A DNA stretch of 64,000 nucleotides. It comes from VRUE01 sp963718755 (GTDB lineage: Bacteria > Actinomycetota > Thermoleophilia > Solirubrobacterales > 70-9). Shown here in pieces: positions 49,479 through 58,821 of this stretch (positions are counted from its first letter, which is position 1; every line of letters starts with the position of its first letter). The stretch is taken from assembly GCA_963718755.1 (NCBI GenBank), contig OY970376.1, positions 372,001 to 436,000 on the forward strand. The letters run 5' to 3'. The notes under the pieces were generated by a model, which was not told the DNA's origin, made no database searches, and worked only from the letters and a program-made list of their open reading frames with translations. Position numbers and translations under genes: made by a program.

Positions 49479-50753
49479 GTGAAGCGCCTTTCGACGTTCA
49501 AGCGGGGATACATCTCGACTTTCGCCCTGGACGTGGCGGCGCGAGGTATGAGTGCTCTGACCCTGATCCTGCTGCTGCGCACGCTCGCAGTCGGCGATTT
49601 CGCCTTCGTCGTCCTCCTGCTCAACGTCGGCAGCTTCCTCGGTAGCGCCGCAACCGGCGGCGTCCGCCTGCGCTACACCCGCCTCGAGGCCGAGCGCGTC
49701 TCCCGCGGCCACGAGGAGCCCTCCGCCTTCCACGCGACCCTGCGCAGCGGCTCGCTGCTGATCCTCGCCGCCGGCGTCCTCGGCCTCCTCGGCGCCTCGA
49801 TTCTTGGCGTCGGCAGCCCCGAGGAACGACTTGCCTTCGTCGCGATCGGGATCGCCTTCACGCTTGGCAGTGCCGCGATCGAAATGGCCGCCTTTCACTA
49901 CCAGGCGCAGCTTGCATTTATGAAGGCGGGCCTGATCCAGGTCGTGCGTGGCGTCGTGCTGCTGGTGGTCGCCGGGTTGGCGACCGCGGGGCTGCTCGAG
50001 TCCGGCGAGGCGATCGGGATCTACTTCTCGATCGGCGTCTGCCTGGTCGGGCTGGTGGCGGCTGGCCCACTTGCCCTCGCAACCCGCGGCGCCGAACACG
50101 GCATCGAGGGCCGCTTCGGCTTCGGCCGCGAGACGGCGGCGCTGACGCTCTACTCGATGGCCTCATCCGGCTGGGCTTACCTCGACCTGTTCCTGGTCGC
50201 TGCCCTGCTCAACGACGTGGCCGTCGCCGCCTACGGCGCGGCGCTGCGCTACGTCTCGATCGTGATGGGCCCGGTGCCGGCGATGGTCTCCGTGATGCGG
50301 GTGCGAACCGCGCAGAGCGACATGATCGACTCCGACGAAGCCCAGATCGCGATGATGAAGCGCTGGGCGAAGCAGACGGCACCACCGGCGCTGGCACTCC
50401 TCGGCTGCGCCGCGATCGCGGCGATCTGGCTGATTCCGCTAATCGATGGCGGCCGTTACCCGGACTCGGTGCCTATCTTCCAGGTGCTGCTGATAACGGC
50501 CTTCGCCCAGTTCGTGACGCTGCCCAACTCAAGCCTGCTGATCGCCCAGGAGCGCTACACGTCGCTCGCCTGGGTGAACACCGCCGCGGTCGGGCTGAAC
50601 TTGATCGTCGCCACGATCGCCGCCGAGCTGTTCGGGGTCGTCGGAATCGCCGTTGCAGGGGCGCTGGTGGCGATTGGACAGGTCTCCGTTGTCACCTATC
50701 TCGCGGCAAACCCTCAGCGAGTGAGCGATGAGCACACTGCAGCGGCTGCGTGA
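49479..50753 (+). CDS. Wzx-like flippase, oligosaccharide translocator
   Basis: 424 residues from GTG 49479. About 12 hydrophobic segments in the MATE/PST pattern, opening with TFKRGYISTFALDVAARGMSALTLILLLRTLA. It would move lipid-linked repeat units across the membrane. Its last 26 bp overlap the heparinase-like gene, so the two are coupled. It is divergent from the MaoC-led operon. Confidence 0.88.
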   Translation: MKRLSTFKRGYISTFALDVAARGMSALTLILLLRTLAVGDFAFVVLLLNVGSFLGSAATGGVRLRYTRLEAERVSRGHEEPSAFHATLRSGSLLILAAGVLGLLGASILGVGSPEERLAFVAIGIAFTLGSAAIEMAAFHYQAQLAFMKAGLIQVVRGVVLLVVAGLATAGLLESGEAIGIYFSIGVCLVGLVAAGPLALATRGAEHGIEGRFGFGRETAALTLYSMASSGWAYLDLFLVAALLNDVAVAAYGAALRYVSIVMGPVPAMVSVMRVRTAQSDMIDSDEAQIAMMKRWAKQTAPPALALLGCAAIAAIWLIPLIDGGRYPDSVPIFQVLLITAFAQFVTLPNSSLLIAQERYTSLAWVNTAAVGLNLIVATIAAELFGVVGIAVAGALVAIGQVSVVTYLAANPQRVSDEHTAAAA

Positions 50754-52638
50754 AGTCGGCCTGAGAGCGGCGCTGCGCGCCGCCTGGCGACGCGCAAGCG
50801 GGCGCGCTCGCGGGCTGGCGCTCGACCGGGTCCGCCGCCGCCGGCCACTGTCGGCGTCGGCCACCGAAGTCGATGCGGCGCTCGGCGGCCTCTCCCTGGG
50901 GGAAGCCCTGCGCGGCCCGGCGCTGGCGGCGCTGCCGACGGTGGCGGATTTCGCGCGCTCGCTGGGCGGGCTCGAAGACGACGATCGCCGCCTCCTGCTC
51001 GAGCGAGCCGACGCCGTCGTGGCACACAGATTTGACCTGCTCGGGTCGGGTCCAATCGATCTCGGCGCCGAGATCGATTGGAACCTCGACTTCAAGTCGG
51101 GGCGGCGCTGGCCGCTGAAGCACAACCTGCTGATCGAGCCGTTCTTCTTCGACGACTCCGACATCAAGGTGCCGTGGGAGCTTTCGCGCTGCCAGCACCT
51201 GCCGCTGCTGGCCGCCGCATTCAAGCTCAGCGGCGAGCGGCGCTACCTCGACGAGATCGGAGCTCAGCTGGACAGCTGGATCGAGGCCAACCCGGTCGAA
51301 ATGGGGCCCAACTGGCTCTGCACGATGGATGTCGCGATCCGCGCCGCCAACTGGGTCGCGGCGCTCGTGATCTGCGCCGAGGATGCATCCAGCCAACCCT
51401 GGGGGGAGCGGGCGGCGGAGAGCCTGCTCCTGCACGGGCGCTTCATCCGCAGCCATCTCGAGACGGCCGAGGCGCGGACGAACCACTACCTGTCCGATGT
51501 CGCCGGCCTGACCATCGTCGCGGCGCTCTTCGCCCGCGGCAAGGAGGGAGCCGCCTGGGGGCGCTGGGCCGCCGGGGAGCTGATCGCCGAGATGGAGCAC
51601 CAGGTGCGCGAGGACGGCTGCGGGCACGAGGCGTCGATTCCCTACCACCGTCTGGTCTCCGAACTGTTCATCTGCGGCACGCAGGCCAGTGAGTCGCTGT
51701 ACCCGGACGTCTTTCCCGCCTGGTACCGGGGGCGACTCGGCCGGATGCTCGATTTCGTCACCGCCTACACCCGGCCCGACGGACTGGCACCGCAGATCGG
51801 CGACAACGACGACGGCCGATTCCTGCCGCTCGGCGAGTACGGCCGCACCGACTTCCGCTCCCACCTCCATCTCTTCAAACAGGCCTCACGCCCCTACGAG
51901 CCGGCGACCCGCTCGGCGAGCTTTCCCGCGGGGGGCTACTACACGATGCGCTACGATGACCTCTACGTGCTGGTGCGCTGTGGCGATACCGGCGTCTACG
52001 GGATCGGCGGCCACGCCCACAACGACCAGCTCTCCTTCGAGCTGTCCTGCGGCCCGACGCCGCTGATCGAGGACCCCGGCACCGGCACCTACTACGAGGA
52101 CGAAGAGGAACGGCTGCGGTTCCGCTCGACCGCCTTCCACGCGACCCTGAGCGTCGACGGCACCGAGCAGAACGCGCTGCCGCCCTGGCCGCGCTTCCCG
52201 CTTGGCAACCGCAGCCGCGCCGAGGCGATCGCCTGGGAGGAAGGGGCGGAGCGCACCGCCTTCACCGGCCGCCACCACGGCTTCGAGGCGCTGCCGGATC
52301 CGGCTGTTCACGAGCGGCGCCTCGAGCTGGACGGGCGCCGTCGCGAGCTGACGATCGTCGACACCGTGACAAGCCCCGGCGCGCACCGACTGGACTGGGC
52401 CTTCCCGCTCGGCCCCTGCCGGGACGTCTCGGTTGGCGACGACGGGGTCGCGGTTGCCGAGTTCGGCTCTCTGCGGCTTTCGATTGCCACCGAGGACGTG
52501 GAGCTGCGGGTCGAGGATGGCCTCTACTCACCCGCCTATGGCGTCAAGGAGCCGCGGCGCTTCCTTGCCGGACGCGGCCGCAGCGCACCCGGTAGCCACT
52601 CGACGACGCTGCGGCTCCGCGTCGATAACGCCCAATAA
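50728..52638 (+). CDS. Heparinase II/III-like polysaccharide lyase
   Basis: 636 residues. An N-terminal alpha/alpha toroid carries NWLCTMDVAIRAANWVAALVI and TNHYLSDVAGLTIVAALF; the C-terminal beta domain has SASFPAGGYYTMRYDDLYVLVRCG, GIGGHAHNDQLSFELSCG and LIEDPGTGTYYEDEEE, the heparinase II/III signature with its histidine pair. It cleaves uronic-acid-containing glycans by beta-elimination. No clear signal peptide is seen. In synthesis loci such proteins often trim or edit the polymer; the dehydrogenase encoded at 56504 could supply the uronic acid. Confidence 0.9.
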   Translation: MSTLQRLREVGLRAALRAAWRRASGRARGLALDRVRRRRPLSASATEVDAALGGLSLGEALRGPALAALPTVADFARSLGGLEDDDRRLLLERADAVVAHRFDLLGSGPIDLGAEIDWNLDFKSGRRWPLKHNLLIEPFFFDDSDIKVPWELSRCQHLPLLAAAFKLSGERRYLDEIGAQLDSWIEANPVEMGPNWLCTMDVAIRAANWVAALVICAEDASSQPWGERAAESLLLHGRFIRSHLETAEARTNHYLSDVAGLTIVAALFARGKEGAAWGRWAAGELIAEMEHQVREDGCGHEASIPYHRLVSELFICGTQASESLYPDVFPAWYRGRLGRMLDFVTAYTRPDGLAPQIGDNDDGRFLPLGEYGRTDFRSHLHLFKQASRPYEPATRSASFPAGGYYTMRYDDLYVLVRCGDTGVYGIGGHAHNDQLSFELSCGPTPLIEDPGTGTYYEDEEERLRFRSTAFHATLSVDGTEQNALPPWPRFPLGNRSRAEAIAWEEGAERTAFTGRHHGFEALPDPAVHERRLELDGRRRELTIVDTVTSPGAHRLDWAFPLGPCRDVSVGDDGVAVAEFGSLRLSIATEDVELRVEDGLYSPAYGVKEPRRFLAGRGRSAPGSHSTTLRLRVDNAQ

Positions 52639-52677
52639 CGCCGGGCCGATGGCCGGACGAGGAACGGCCGGGCTCGA

Positions 52678-53751
52678 CTAGCGACCGCGCGGTCGCAGGC
52701 GGCGGTAGTGCCGTTTGACCAGTGGCCTCAGGCGACCGCGATATCCGTGCCTGATCAACCCGGCCGGACCGGACGAGAAGGCGCGCAGGTTGGTGTGGGC
52801 CCTGCTGTCGTTCGCGACCTTCTCCTTCCAGTCGCTCGTCTCCCCCAAGAGCTCATAGGCATCGAGGCCGGGCTCGAAGCAGTGCTCGATGATCGAGAGC
52901 TGCATGACGAGCCCCGGTACCAGCTTCCGCCAGCTTTCGTCATAGCCGACCTTCAGCGAGTAGAGGCTGTTTCCCGCCTGGATGCAGAAGCTGAAGGCGA
53001 CGGCCTCGCCATCGAGCGCGATGCGGCTCAGCCGCAGCTCTCCGCGATCGTGAAAGCGGTGGGCGATCTCGCGGTAGAAGAGCTCGGTCTCGGGCGCGGA
53101 GAGGATCGCGGTGCCGCTTTCGCCCTTCCAGCCGCTCTGCTCGAGCTGGAACCCCTCGTCCAGGCGAGCGTCGAGATGATCGGGAACGGCAACGATCTCG
53201 AACTCGGCGTTGTGGTCGCTCTGCATCTTCCGTCGGTAGCGAGCCAGGCGCTTCTTCCAACTCGAGTTGCTTTCCTTGCGCCAGGCGTCGAGATCGCCAC
53301 TCGTATCGACGATCGGCGAGACGTAGCCGGCTTCGAGCAGCGGCCGCCTGGACGCATTGCGAGCGGCGGCCTCAAGCAGGGGAACCGTCGGATCGGTCGC
53401 CGGCAGCAAATGCAAATCGACTTCGCGTGCCGGGCGGGAAAACGCTGCGGCGACCAGCGCCTCCATCGCCTCGCTGTCCCGAGCGAGCGGGCGAAAGGTG
53501 CCCGAGTGACCGTTGACCAGCCCCATCATCCGCCGATCCTCGACCCGTAGCGGAAATACCCCGGCCAGCTCGTCGCCGTCGAAGACCGCGCACACAGCCA
53601 TCCCGCATCCAACGCCAAAGGCCTTCCACCAGGCCTCGTACCAGTCGAACGAGTCAAACGGGTGCGAATCCTCCGGCAGCAGCGCCGGCCACTGCGGCGC
53701 AAGCTCGGCGAGCCGAGTCATCTCGGTGATCCACTCGACTACAAGCGGCAC
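52678..53751 (-). CDS. CelD/BcsL-like GNAT acyltransferase, copy 2
   Basis: 357 residues from GTG 53751. It is a clear paralogue of the protein at 57748: both open with VEWI, carry FD-x-x-x-WYEAWW or WYAAWW and AGVFPL, and share LEQSGWKGESGTAI / VEASGWKGRAGTAI, FYRE, RGELRLSRIALDG, and PGLVMQLSIIEHCFE. It is in an operon with an acyl-CoA dehydrogenase and a small unknown protein, with gaps of 1 bp each. The acyl donor and sugar acceptor are unknown. Confidence 0.9.
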   Translation of the reverse strand: MPLVVEWITEMTRLAELAPQWPALLPEDSHPFDSFDWYEAWWKAFGVGCGMAVCAVFDGDELAGVFPLRVEDRRMMGLVNGHSGTFRPLARDSEAMEALVAAAFSRPAREVDLHLLPATDPTVPLLEAAARNASRRPLLEAGYVSPIVDTSGDLDAWRKESNSSWKKRLARYRRKMQSDHNAEFEIVAVPDHLDARLDEGFQLEQSGWKGESGTAILSAPETELFYREIAHRFHDRGELRLSRIALDGEAVAFSFCIQAGNSLYSLKVGYDESWRKLVPGLVMQLSIIEHCFEPGLDAYELLGETSDWKEKVANDSRAHTNLRAFSSGPAGLIRHGYRGRLRPLVKRHYRRLRPRGR

Positions 53752-53752
53752 C

Positions 53753-54115
53753 TCAGTGGGCTTTCCTGAGCCGCGACCGTTCCTCCTGGCGCTCGACGAC
53801 CTGGGTGATCAACTTCTTCACGTTGGAGTCGCCAGTGGCCTTGATGTGTCCGGTCTCGACCGCCTTGCGGTAGCTCTTCAGGGTGCCGCGCTCGGCCAGC
53901 TCGTTGAACTGGGCGCGGTCGATCTGGACCAGGACCCGCTCGTCCTGCGCCAGGTCCTTGCTGATCTTCGGTCCCGGGACCTCAACTCGGTAGAGCTGGA
54001 TGTCGCCACGGCCGCGCAGCTCCAGGCCAAAGACGAGTTTGAGCTTCTGCAGGGCAGGGACTTCCGCCTGAAATCGCTCGACCGCGGTCCGGATCAGGTC
54101 AGAAGTCGACGCCAA
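53753..54115 (-). CDS. Small unknown protein, possibly SCP2-like
   Basis: 120 residues from TTG 54115, starting 1 bp after the acyl-CoA dehydrogenase stop. There is no ATG alternative. Strand-helix pattern KLKLVFGLELRGRGDIQLYRVEVPG followed by RVLVQIDRAQFNELAERGTLKSYRKAVETGHIKATGD recalls sterol-carrier/SCP2-type lipid-binding domains, mainly by the last helix segment. It is sandwiched between a dehydrogenase and a CelD-like acyltransferase gene. The assignment is weak. Confidence 0.65.
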   Translation of the reverse strand: MASTSDLIRTAVERFQAEVPALQKLKLVFGLELRGRGDIQLYRVEVPGPKISKDLAQDERVLVQIDRAQFNELAERGTLKSYRKAVETGHIKATGDSNVKKLITQVVERQEERSRLRKAH

Positions 54116-54116
54116 A

Positions 54117-55331
54117 CTAGATCTTGTACCTCTGCAACAGCTTCTTGCCGATCACCATGCGCTGGATCTCCGAGGTGCCCTCGCCGATCAAGAGCAGCGG
54201 CGCGTCCCGGTACAGGCGCTCGATCTCGTACTCCTTCGAGTAGCCATAGCCGCCGTGAATGCGAAAGCACTCCTCGACGCACTCCTTGCCGGTCTCCGAG
54301 GCGAGCAGCTTGGCCATCCCCGCCTCCAGGTCAGAGCGCTCGCCGGCGTCCTTGAGCCGGGCGGCTTTGCGGGTGACGAGGCGGGCCGCCTCGATCTTGG
54401 TCGCCATGTCGGCGAGCTTGAACTGGATCGCCTGGTGCTGGGCGATCGGCTTGCCGAACGTTTTGCGCTCCTGGCTGTAGCGGAGGGCCAGCTCGAGGGC
54501 ACGCTGGGCGATCCCAACGCCGCGTGCAGCGACGTTGACGCGGCCGACCTCGAGCGCGTCCATCATCTGCACGAAGCCCTGCCCCACGCCGGCCTCCTCG
54601 CCGCCCAGGACCCGCTCCGCTGGGCACCTGTAGCCGTCGTAGACCAGCTCGGTCGACTCGACGCCCTTGTAGCCCATCTTCTTGATCTTGGGCGGGACGA
54701 TCAGGCCCTTGAAGTCGCCCGAGTTGGTTTCCACCCAGGGCTCCTTCTCGGTGATGAAGCAGGTCATTCCCTTATAGCGCGGGTCGGCCTTGGTGTCGGT
54801 CTTCATCAGGACGAAGACGACACTCGAGCCGAGCCCGTTGGTGACCCACATCTTCTGGCCGTTCAGCTCCCACCTGCCGTCGTCGCCCTTCTTCGCCGTC
54901 GACTTGATCCCCTGTACGTCGGAACCGACCTCGGGCTCTGAGAGCGAGAAGGCGGCGCGAATCTCGCCCGTCGCCATCTTCGGCAGGAAGTGGTCTTTCT
55001 GCTCGTCGGTGCCGAACTTCATCAAGAGGTAGGAGCCGATGAAGTGGGTGTTGACGACGCCGGAGATCGAGATCCAGCCGCGTGAGAGCTCTTCGACGAT
55101 CATCGCGTAGGTCGTCAGGTCGAGCCCCATGCCGCCGTACTCCTCGGGGATCGTCACTCCGAAGAGCCCGAGCTCTTTCATCTGCTCGACGATCGGCTCC
55201 GGGAAGGAGTCCTCGTGGTCGTACTTCTCGGCGTTGGGGATGATCTGCTCGTCGACGAACTGGCGCACCATCTCGGTGATGTCGCGCTGGATGTCGGTCT
55301 GCTCGGTGTACGCGGCGGTCTCTACGGCCAT
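54117..55331 (-). CDS. Acyl-CoA dehydrogenase
   Basis: 404 residues with the usual motifs: AAFSLSEPEVGSDVQGIKS (FAD/substrate), KMWVTNG, RKTFGKPIAQHQAIQFKLADM, HGGYGYSKEYEIERLYRDA and LIGEGTSEIQRMVIG with the catalytic glutamate. It oxidises an acyl-CoA to the 2-enoyl form. The length fits short/branched-chain members and not the longer methylsuccinyl-CoA dehydrogenase. First gene of an operon with an SCP2-like protein and a CelD-like acyltransferase, an odd place for catabolism, inside a polysaccharide locus. Confidence 0.93.
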   Translation of the reverse strand: MAVETAAYTEQTDIQRDITEMVRQFVDEQIIPNAEKYDHEDSFPEPIVEQMKELGLFGVTIPEEYGGMGLDLTTYAMIVEELSRGWISISGVVNTHFIGSYLLMKFGTDEQKDHFLPKMATGEIRAAFSLSEPEVGSDVQGIKSTAKKGDDGRWELNGQKMWVTNGLGSSVVFVLMKTDTKADPRYKGMTCFITEKEPWVETNSGDFKGLIVPPKIKKMGYKGVESTELVYDGYRCPAERVLGGEEAGVGQGFVQMMDALEVGRVNVAARGVGIAQRALELALRYSQERKTFGKPIAQHQAIQFKLADMATKIEAARLVTRKAARLKDAGERSDLEAGMAKLLASETGKECVEECFRIHGGYGYSKEYEIERLYRDAPLLLIGEGTSEIQRMVIGKKLLQRYKI

Positions 55332-55451
55332 GGCTCCTAGCTCGTCAGTAGTGGTCGAGGGGGCAGGTTACCCGCGGGGCGGCGTTCGGCGGCCGGACGG
55401 GAAACGAAGAATATAGGGGCAGCACTGCTGGACAATTGTTCGATGTAATAG

Positions 55452-56438
55452 ATGAACAGGCCATCCGATAATCATTGGATGGCCTTAAGTCGGGTCAGTG
55501 CCGTCATCCCGACTCACAACCGGGCACACCTCATCACCCGAGCGATCCGCTCGGCGCTGGCCGCGCTCTCGCCGGGCGACGAGATCATCGTGGTCGACGA
55601 CGGCTCGACGGACGACACCGCCACGGTCGTCGAAGCCTTCGGCCCTCCCGTCCGCCTCTTGCGCCTGCCACACGGGGGCGCAGGGGCGGCGCGCAACGCC
55701 GGTCTCGAGGCTGCCCGCGGGCCACTCGTCGCCTTCCTCGACGACGACGATGAATGGTTCTCGGACAAGATCGCCCTGCAACGGACGTTCCTGGAACAGC
55801 GGTCCGATGTCCTGTTCGCCTTCAGCGACTTCGGCGTGCGCTTCGAGGATGGCACCGAGCAACACAGCTACCTCCCGCACTGGCTGCGCAGAAGGCGTCC
55901 GCTATCCGAGGTCTTCGGCCCAGGCATCCCCTACTCATCGGTCGCGCCGCTTCCATCCGGCCGCGAGGACTTCACCGTCCACATTGGCTGCATGTACCTG
56001 GAGGAGATGCGCAACAACCTCGTTCCCACCTTCACGCTCATGGTCCGCAAGGAGGCCGGCGAAATGCTCCGGTTCGCGGACAACCTCCCCACCTGCGAGG
56101 AGTGGCCCGCTTTCGGCCGGCTCGCCCGCCGAGGTCCCGGCGCGTTCTTCGAGACCGAGACCGCCTGGCAGCACGGGCATTCAGGGCCCCGCCTCACGGG
56201 CTCACCGGGACACGTCTGGGCAGGCGCCTGGATCGAGACCCTCGAGCAGGTCTGGGGAAGCGACCCCGAGTTCCTCGCCAAGCACGGCGACGAGTTTCGC
56301 CGCACCGTCTCCGACGCGCACCTGATGCAAGCGAACTCGTTCGCCCGGCACGGGAAGGTGCGCGAAGCGCGCAAGGCGCTGCGCCGGGCTGGTGGCGGCT
56401 CGATCGCGCTCCGCGCCGTCCTGCGCAGCATCTTCTGA
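55452..56438 (+). CDS. Glycosyltransferase family 2
   Basis: 328 residues from ATG 55452, with ATG 55479 as alternative. GT-A fold: SRVSAVIPTHNRAHLITRAIRSAL, EIIVVDDGSTDDTATV, GGAGAARNAGLEAARGPLVAFLDDDDEW with the DxD site. The rest is less conserved. The inner ATG lies in the arm of a 9-bp hairpin (55458-55485), which could affect start choice. The dehydrogenase gene follows after 65 bp. Confidence 0.9.
   Translation: MNRPSDNHWMALSRVSAVIPTHNRAHLITRAIRSALAALSPGDEIIVVDDGSTDDTATVVEAFGPPVRLLRLPHGGAGAARNAGLEAARGPLVAFLDDDDEWFSDKIALQRTFLEQRSDVLFAFSDFGVRFEDGTEQHSYLPHWLRRRRPLSEVFGPGIPYSSVAPLPSGREDFTVHIGCMYLEEMRNNLVPTFTLMVRKEAGEMLRFADNLPTCEEWPAFGRLARRGPGAFFETETAWQHGHSGPRLTGSPGHVWAGAWIETLEQVWGSDPEFLAKHGDEFRRTVSDAHLMQANSFARHGKVREARKALRRAGGGSIALRAVLRSIF
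55458..55485. repeat. Inverted repeat over the glycosyltransferase start
   Basis: AGGCCATCC (55458-55466) and GGATGGCCT (55477-55485) pair perfectly over a 10-nt loop. The second arm contains the alternative ATG at 55479. In RNA this hairpin would hide that ATG or lie just after the ATG at 55452. Confidence 0.5.
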
Positions 56439-56503
56439 AACGGGCTTTGCGACGAACCCGACCCGCGACCTTACAGTCGCCGGGGCGCTCTAGACTCCCG
56501 CCG

Positions 56504-57751
56504 ATGAAGATCGGGATCATCGGACTCGGCTACGTCGGGCTGCCGCTTGCCGTGGCCTTCGCCGAGGCCGGACACGAGGTCGTCGGACTCGATGCGGACG
56601 GCCGCAAGATCGAGGCCCTGGGCGAAGGACGGAGCTACATCGAGGACATTCCCGATGCAGTGCTGGCGCCACTCTCGGAGCGCCTGCGCGCGACCTCCGA
56701 CTACGCCGAGCTCGGCGCCTGCGAGGCGGTGGTGATCTGCGTGCCGACGCCGCTCACCGGCTCGCGCGAACCCGACCTCACCTACATCACCGAAGCGGCG
56801 ACGGCGCTCGCCGAGGTGCTGCGAGACGGCCAGCTCGTGGTGCTCGAGTCGACCACCTACCCGGGGACGACGCGCGAGCGCCTGCTGCCGATCCTCGAGG
56901 AGTCCGGGCTCTCGGCGGGAAGCGGCTTCCACCTTGCCTTCTCCCCTGAGCGGATCGACCCGGGGCGCGTCGACCACACGGTCCGGACCACGCCGAAGCT
57001 GGTCGGCGGCCTCACGGCGGCCTGCTCGGAGCGGGCCCGCGAGCTGTACGGCTCGATCTGCGACGAGGTCGTCGTCCTCTCCGGCCCCGAGGCGGCCGAG
57101 CTGGCAAAGCTCCTCGAGAACATCTTCCGCTCAGTCAACATCGCCCTCGTGAACGAGCTCTCCCAGCTCTGCAACCGGCTCGAGATCGATATCTGGGAGG
57201 TGATCGATGCGGCCGCCACCAAGCCCTTCGGGTTCATGCGCTTCGAGCCGGGCCCCGGGATGGGTGGCCACTGCCTTCCCGTCGACCCCTTCTACCTTGC
57301 CTTCAAGGCGCGCGAGCACGACTTCTACCCGGAGTTCATCGAGCTGGCCGGCAAAATCAACCAAGCCCAGCCGGTCTTCTGCGTGGAACGGATCGAGCGC
57401 GCCCTGAACGAGGCCGAAAAGCCGGTGAAGGGCTCGCGCATCCTCATCCTAGGGGTGAGCTACAAGGCGGGGATCGGCGACGTCAGGGAGTCGCCGGCAC
57501 TGAAGATCGCGAAGCAGCTCCAGCAGTTGGGGGCGGAGGTCTCCTACCACGACCCCCATGTGCCGGAGCTGCACGAGCTGGGCCTTGCTTCCGTCGACCT
57601 CGAGGCCGCCCTGCCGGAGAGCGACGCGGTGGCGATCGTCACCGCCCACTCCGAGGTCGACTACCGCGACGTCGTCGCCAAGGCGCCCCTGGTGGTCGAC
57701 TTCCGCGGCGTCAGCCGGGGGATCGAGGCAGGCAGCATCGTCCGGCTCTAG
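56504..57751 (+). CDS. Nucleotide-sugar 6-dehydrogenase (UDP-Glc/GlcNAc/ManNAc type)
   Basis: 415 residues from ATG 56504. The N-terminus is KIGIIGLGYVGLPLAVAFAEAG; the active site is FMRFEPGPGMGGHCLPVDPFYL with the catalytic cysteine in GGHCLPVDP. Also present are VVLESTTYPGTT, FSPERIDPG and ILGVSYKAGIGDVRESPAL. The GGHCLPVDP form is found in UDP-N-acetylhexosamine dehydrogenases (WbpA/WecC) more than in Ugd. It makes a nucleotide uronic acid, possible substrate for the heparinase II/III-like lyase in the polymer. It overlaps the convergent CelD-like gene by 4 bp. Confidence 0.93.
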   Translation: MKIGIIGLGYVGLPLAVAFAEAGHEVVGLDADGRKIEALGEGRSYIEDIPDAVLAPLSERLRATSDYAELGACEAVVICVPTPLTGSREPDLTYITEAATALAEVLRDGQLVVLESTTYPGTTRERLLPILEESGLSAGSGFHLAFSPERIDPGRVDHTVRTTPKLVGGLTAACSERARELYGSICDEVVVLSGPEAAELAKLLENIFRSVNIALVNELSQLCNRLEIDIWEVIDAAATKPFGFMRFEPGPGMGGHCLPVDPFYLAFKAREHDFYPEFIELAGKINQAQPVFCVERIERALNEAEKPVKGSRILILGVSYKAGIGDVRESPALKIAKQLQQLGAEVSYHDPHVPELHELGLASVDLEAALPESDAVAIVTAHSEVDYRDVVAKAPLVVDFRGVSRGIEAGSIVRL

Positions 57752-58821
57752 CTCCGCAGCTCCTCGAGGCGGCGGTAGGCGCGTTTGAGCCTCGGCCGCA
57801 ACGAGGTCCGGTAGGCGTAGCGACCAAGTCCCAGCGGCGTGCGGCGATAGGCGCGCAGGGTGGCGCGGGGGCGCGTCGTCGTCGCGAACTTCGCCTTCCA
57901 CTCGCTCTCGGCGCCGAGCAGCTCGTGCGAGCGCAGGCCCTGCTCGAAGCAGTGCTCGATGATCGAGAGTCGCATCACCAGGCCGGGGGCCAGGCGGCGG
58001 AACTCCTCGTCGAAGCCGGTCTTCAAGAGGTAGAGACGACCCCCATGCTGAAGGCAGAGGTCGAACGCCGCCGTGCGTCCGTCGAGGGCGATGCGACTCA
58101 GCCGTAACTCCCCGCGGCGGGCGAAGCACTCAGCCACCTCGCGGTAGAACACCTCGGTCTCCGGGTTGGAGATGATCGCCGTGCCCGCGCGGCCCTTCCA
58201 GCCACTGGCCTCCACCTTGAAACCGTCGGTGAGCTCGCACTCGAGGTCCTCCGGTGGCCGGACGATCGCGAACTCGGCCTCGAAGTCGCGCCCCATCTTG
58301 CGGCGGAACCGCTCCAGCGGAGCGCCCCAGCGACGCTTGCTCACCGTGCGCCAGGCATCGAAGTCGCCGTCGGTCTCAACCGCAGGCGAGGAGTAGGACG
58401 GTTCGAGCATGGAGACCATCGAGGCCTCGCGGGCGCCGCTCTGCAGACGGCCAACGCTCTCGTCCGGCTCGGGCAGCCCGACCAGCTCCAGCCTGCGCCC
58501 GCTGCGGGCGAGCGCCTCCGCAACCAGCCGCTCCATCACCGCGTCGTCGGCTGCCAGCGGGCGAAATGCGGGCGTGTGCACGTTGGCCAGCGCCCTGATT
58601 CCCTTGCCACCGTCCTGTAGCGGGAAGGCCCCGACCAGCTTGCCGGCGCGGCGCGCAGTGCAGATCGCTAGCTGGGAGCCATCGCCGAAGGCGCGCCACC
58701 AGGCCGCGTACCAGCAGTGCAGGTCGAATGGCGATGCGGCCGCGGGCAGGGCCGAGTCCCACTCCTCCCCGAGCGCCGCGAAACGATCGACGCTGTCGAT
58801 CCACTCAACCTCCAGCGTCAC
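57748..58821 (-). CDS. CelD/BcsL-like GNAT acyltransferase, copy 3
   Basis: 357 residues, paralogue of the protein at 52678 with the same length and matching motifs (FDLHCWYAAWWRAFGDG, VEASGWKGRAGTAIISNPETEVFYRE, RGELRLSRIALDG, GLVMRLSIIEHCFEQG). The GTG start overlaps the PabAB stop by four bases (GTGA), so it is translated with the PABA-type enzymes. This makes it the best candidate for the terminal acyltransferase of that operon. Confidence 0.9.
   Translation of the reverse strand: MTLEVEWIDSVDRFAALGEEWDSALPAAASPFDLHCWYAAWWRAFGDGSQLAICTARRAGKLVGAFPLQDGGKGIRALANVHTPAFRPLAADDAVMERLVAEALARSGRRLELVGLPEPDESVGRLQSGAREASMVSMLEPSYSSPAVETDGDFDAWRTVSKRRWGAPLERFRRKMGRDFEAEFAIVRPPEDLECELTDGFKVEASGWKGRAGTAIISNPETEVFYREVAECFARRGELRLSRIALDGRTAAFDLCLQHGGRLYLLKTGFDEEFRRLAPGLVMRLSIIEHCFEQGLRSHELLGAESEWKAKFATTTRPRATLRAYRRTPLGLGRYAYRTSLRPRLKRAYRRLEELRS

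Noticed and set aside
54117..55331. Methylsuccinyl-CoA dehydrogenase of the ethylmalonyl-CoA pathway.
   Set aside because: It is too short and lacks the N-terminal extension of known enzymes; it is kept as a general acyl-CoA dehydrogenase.
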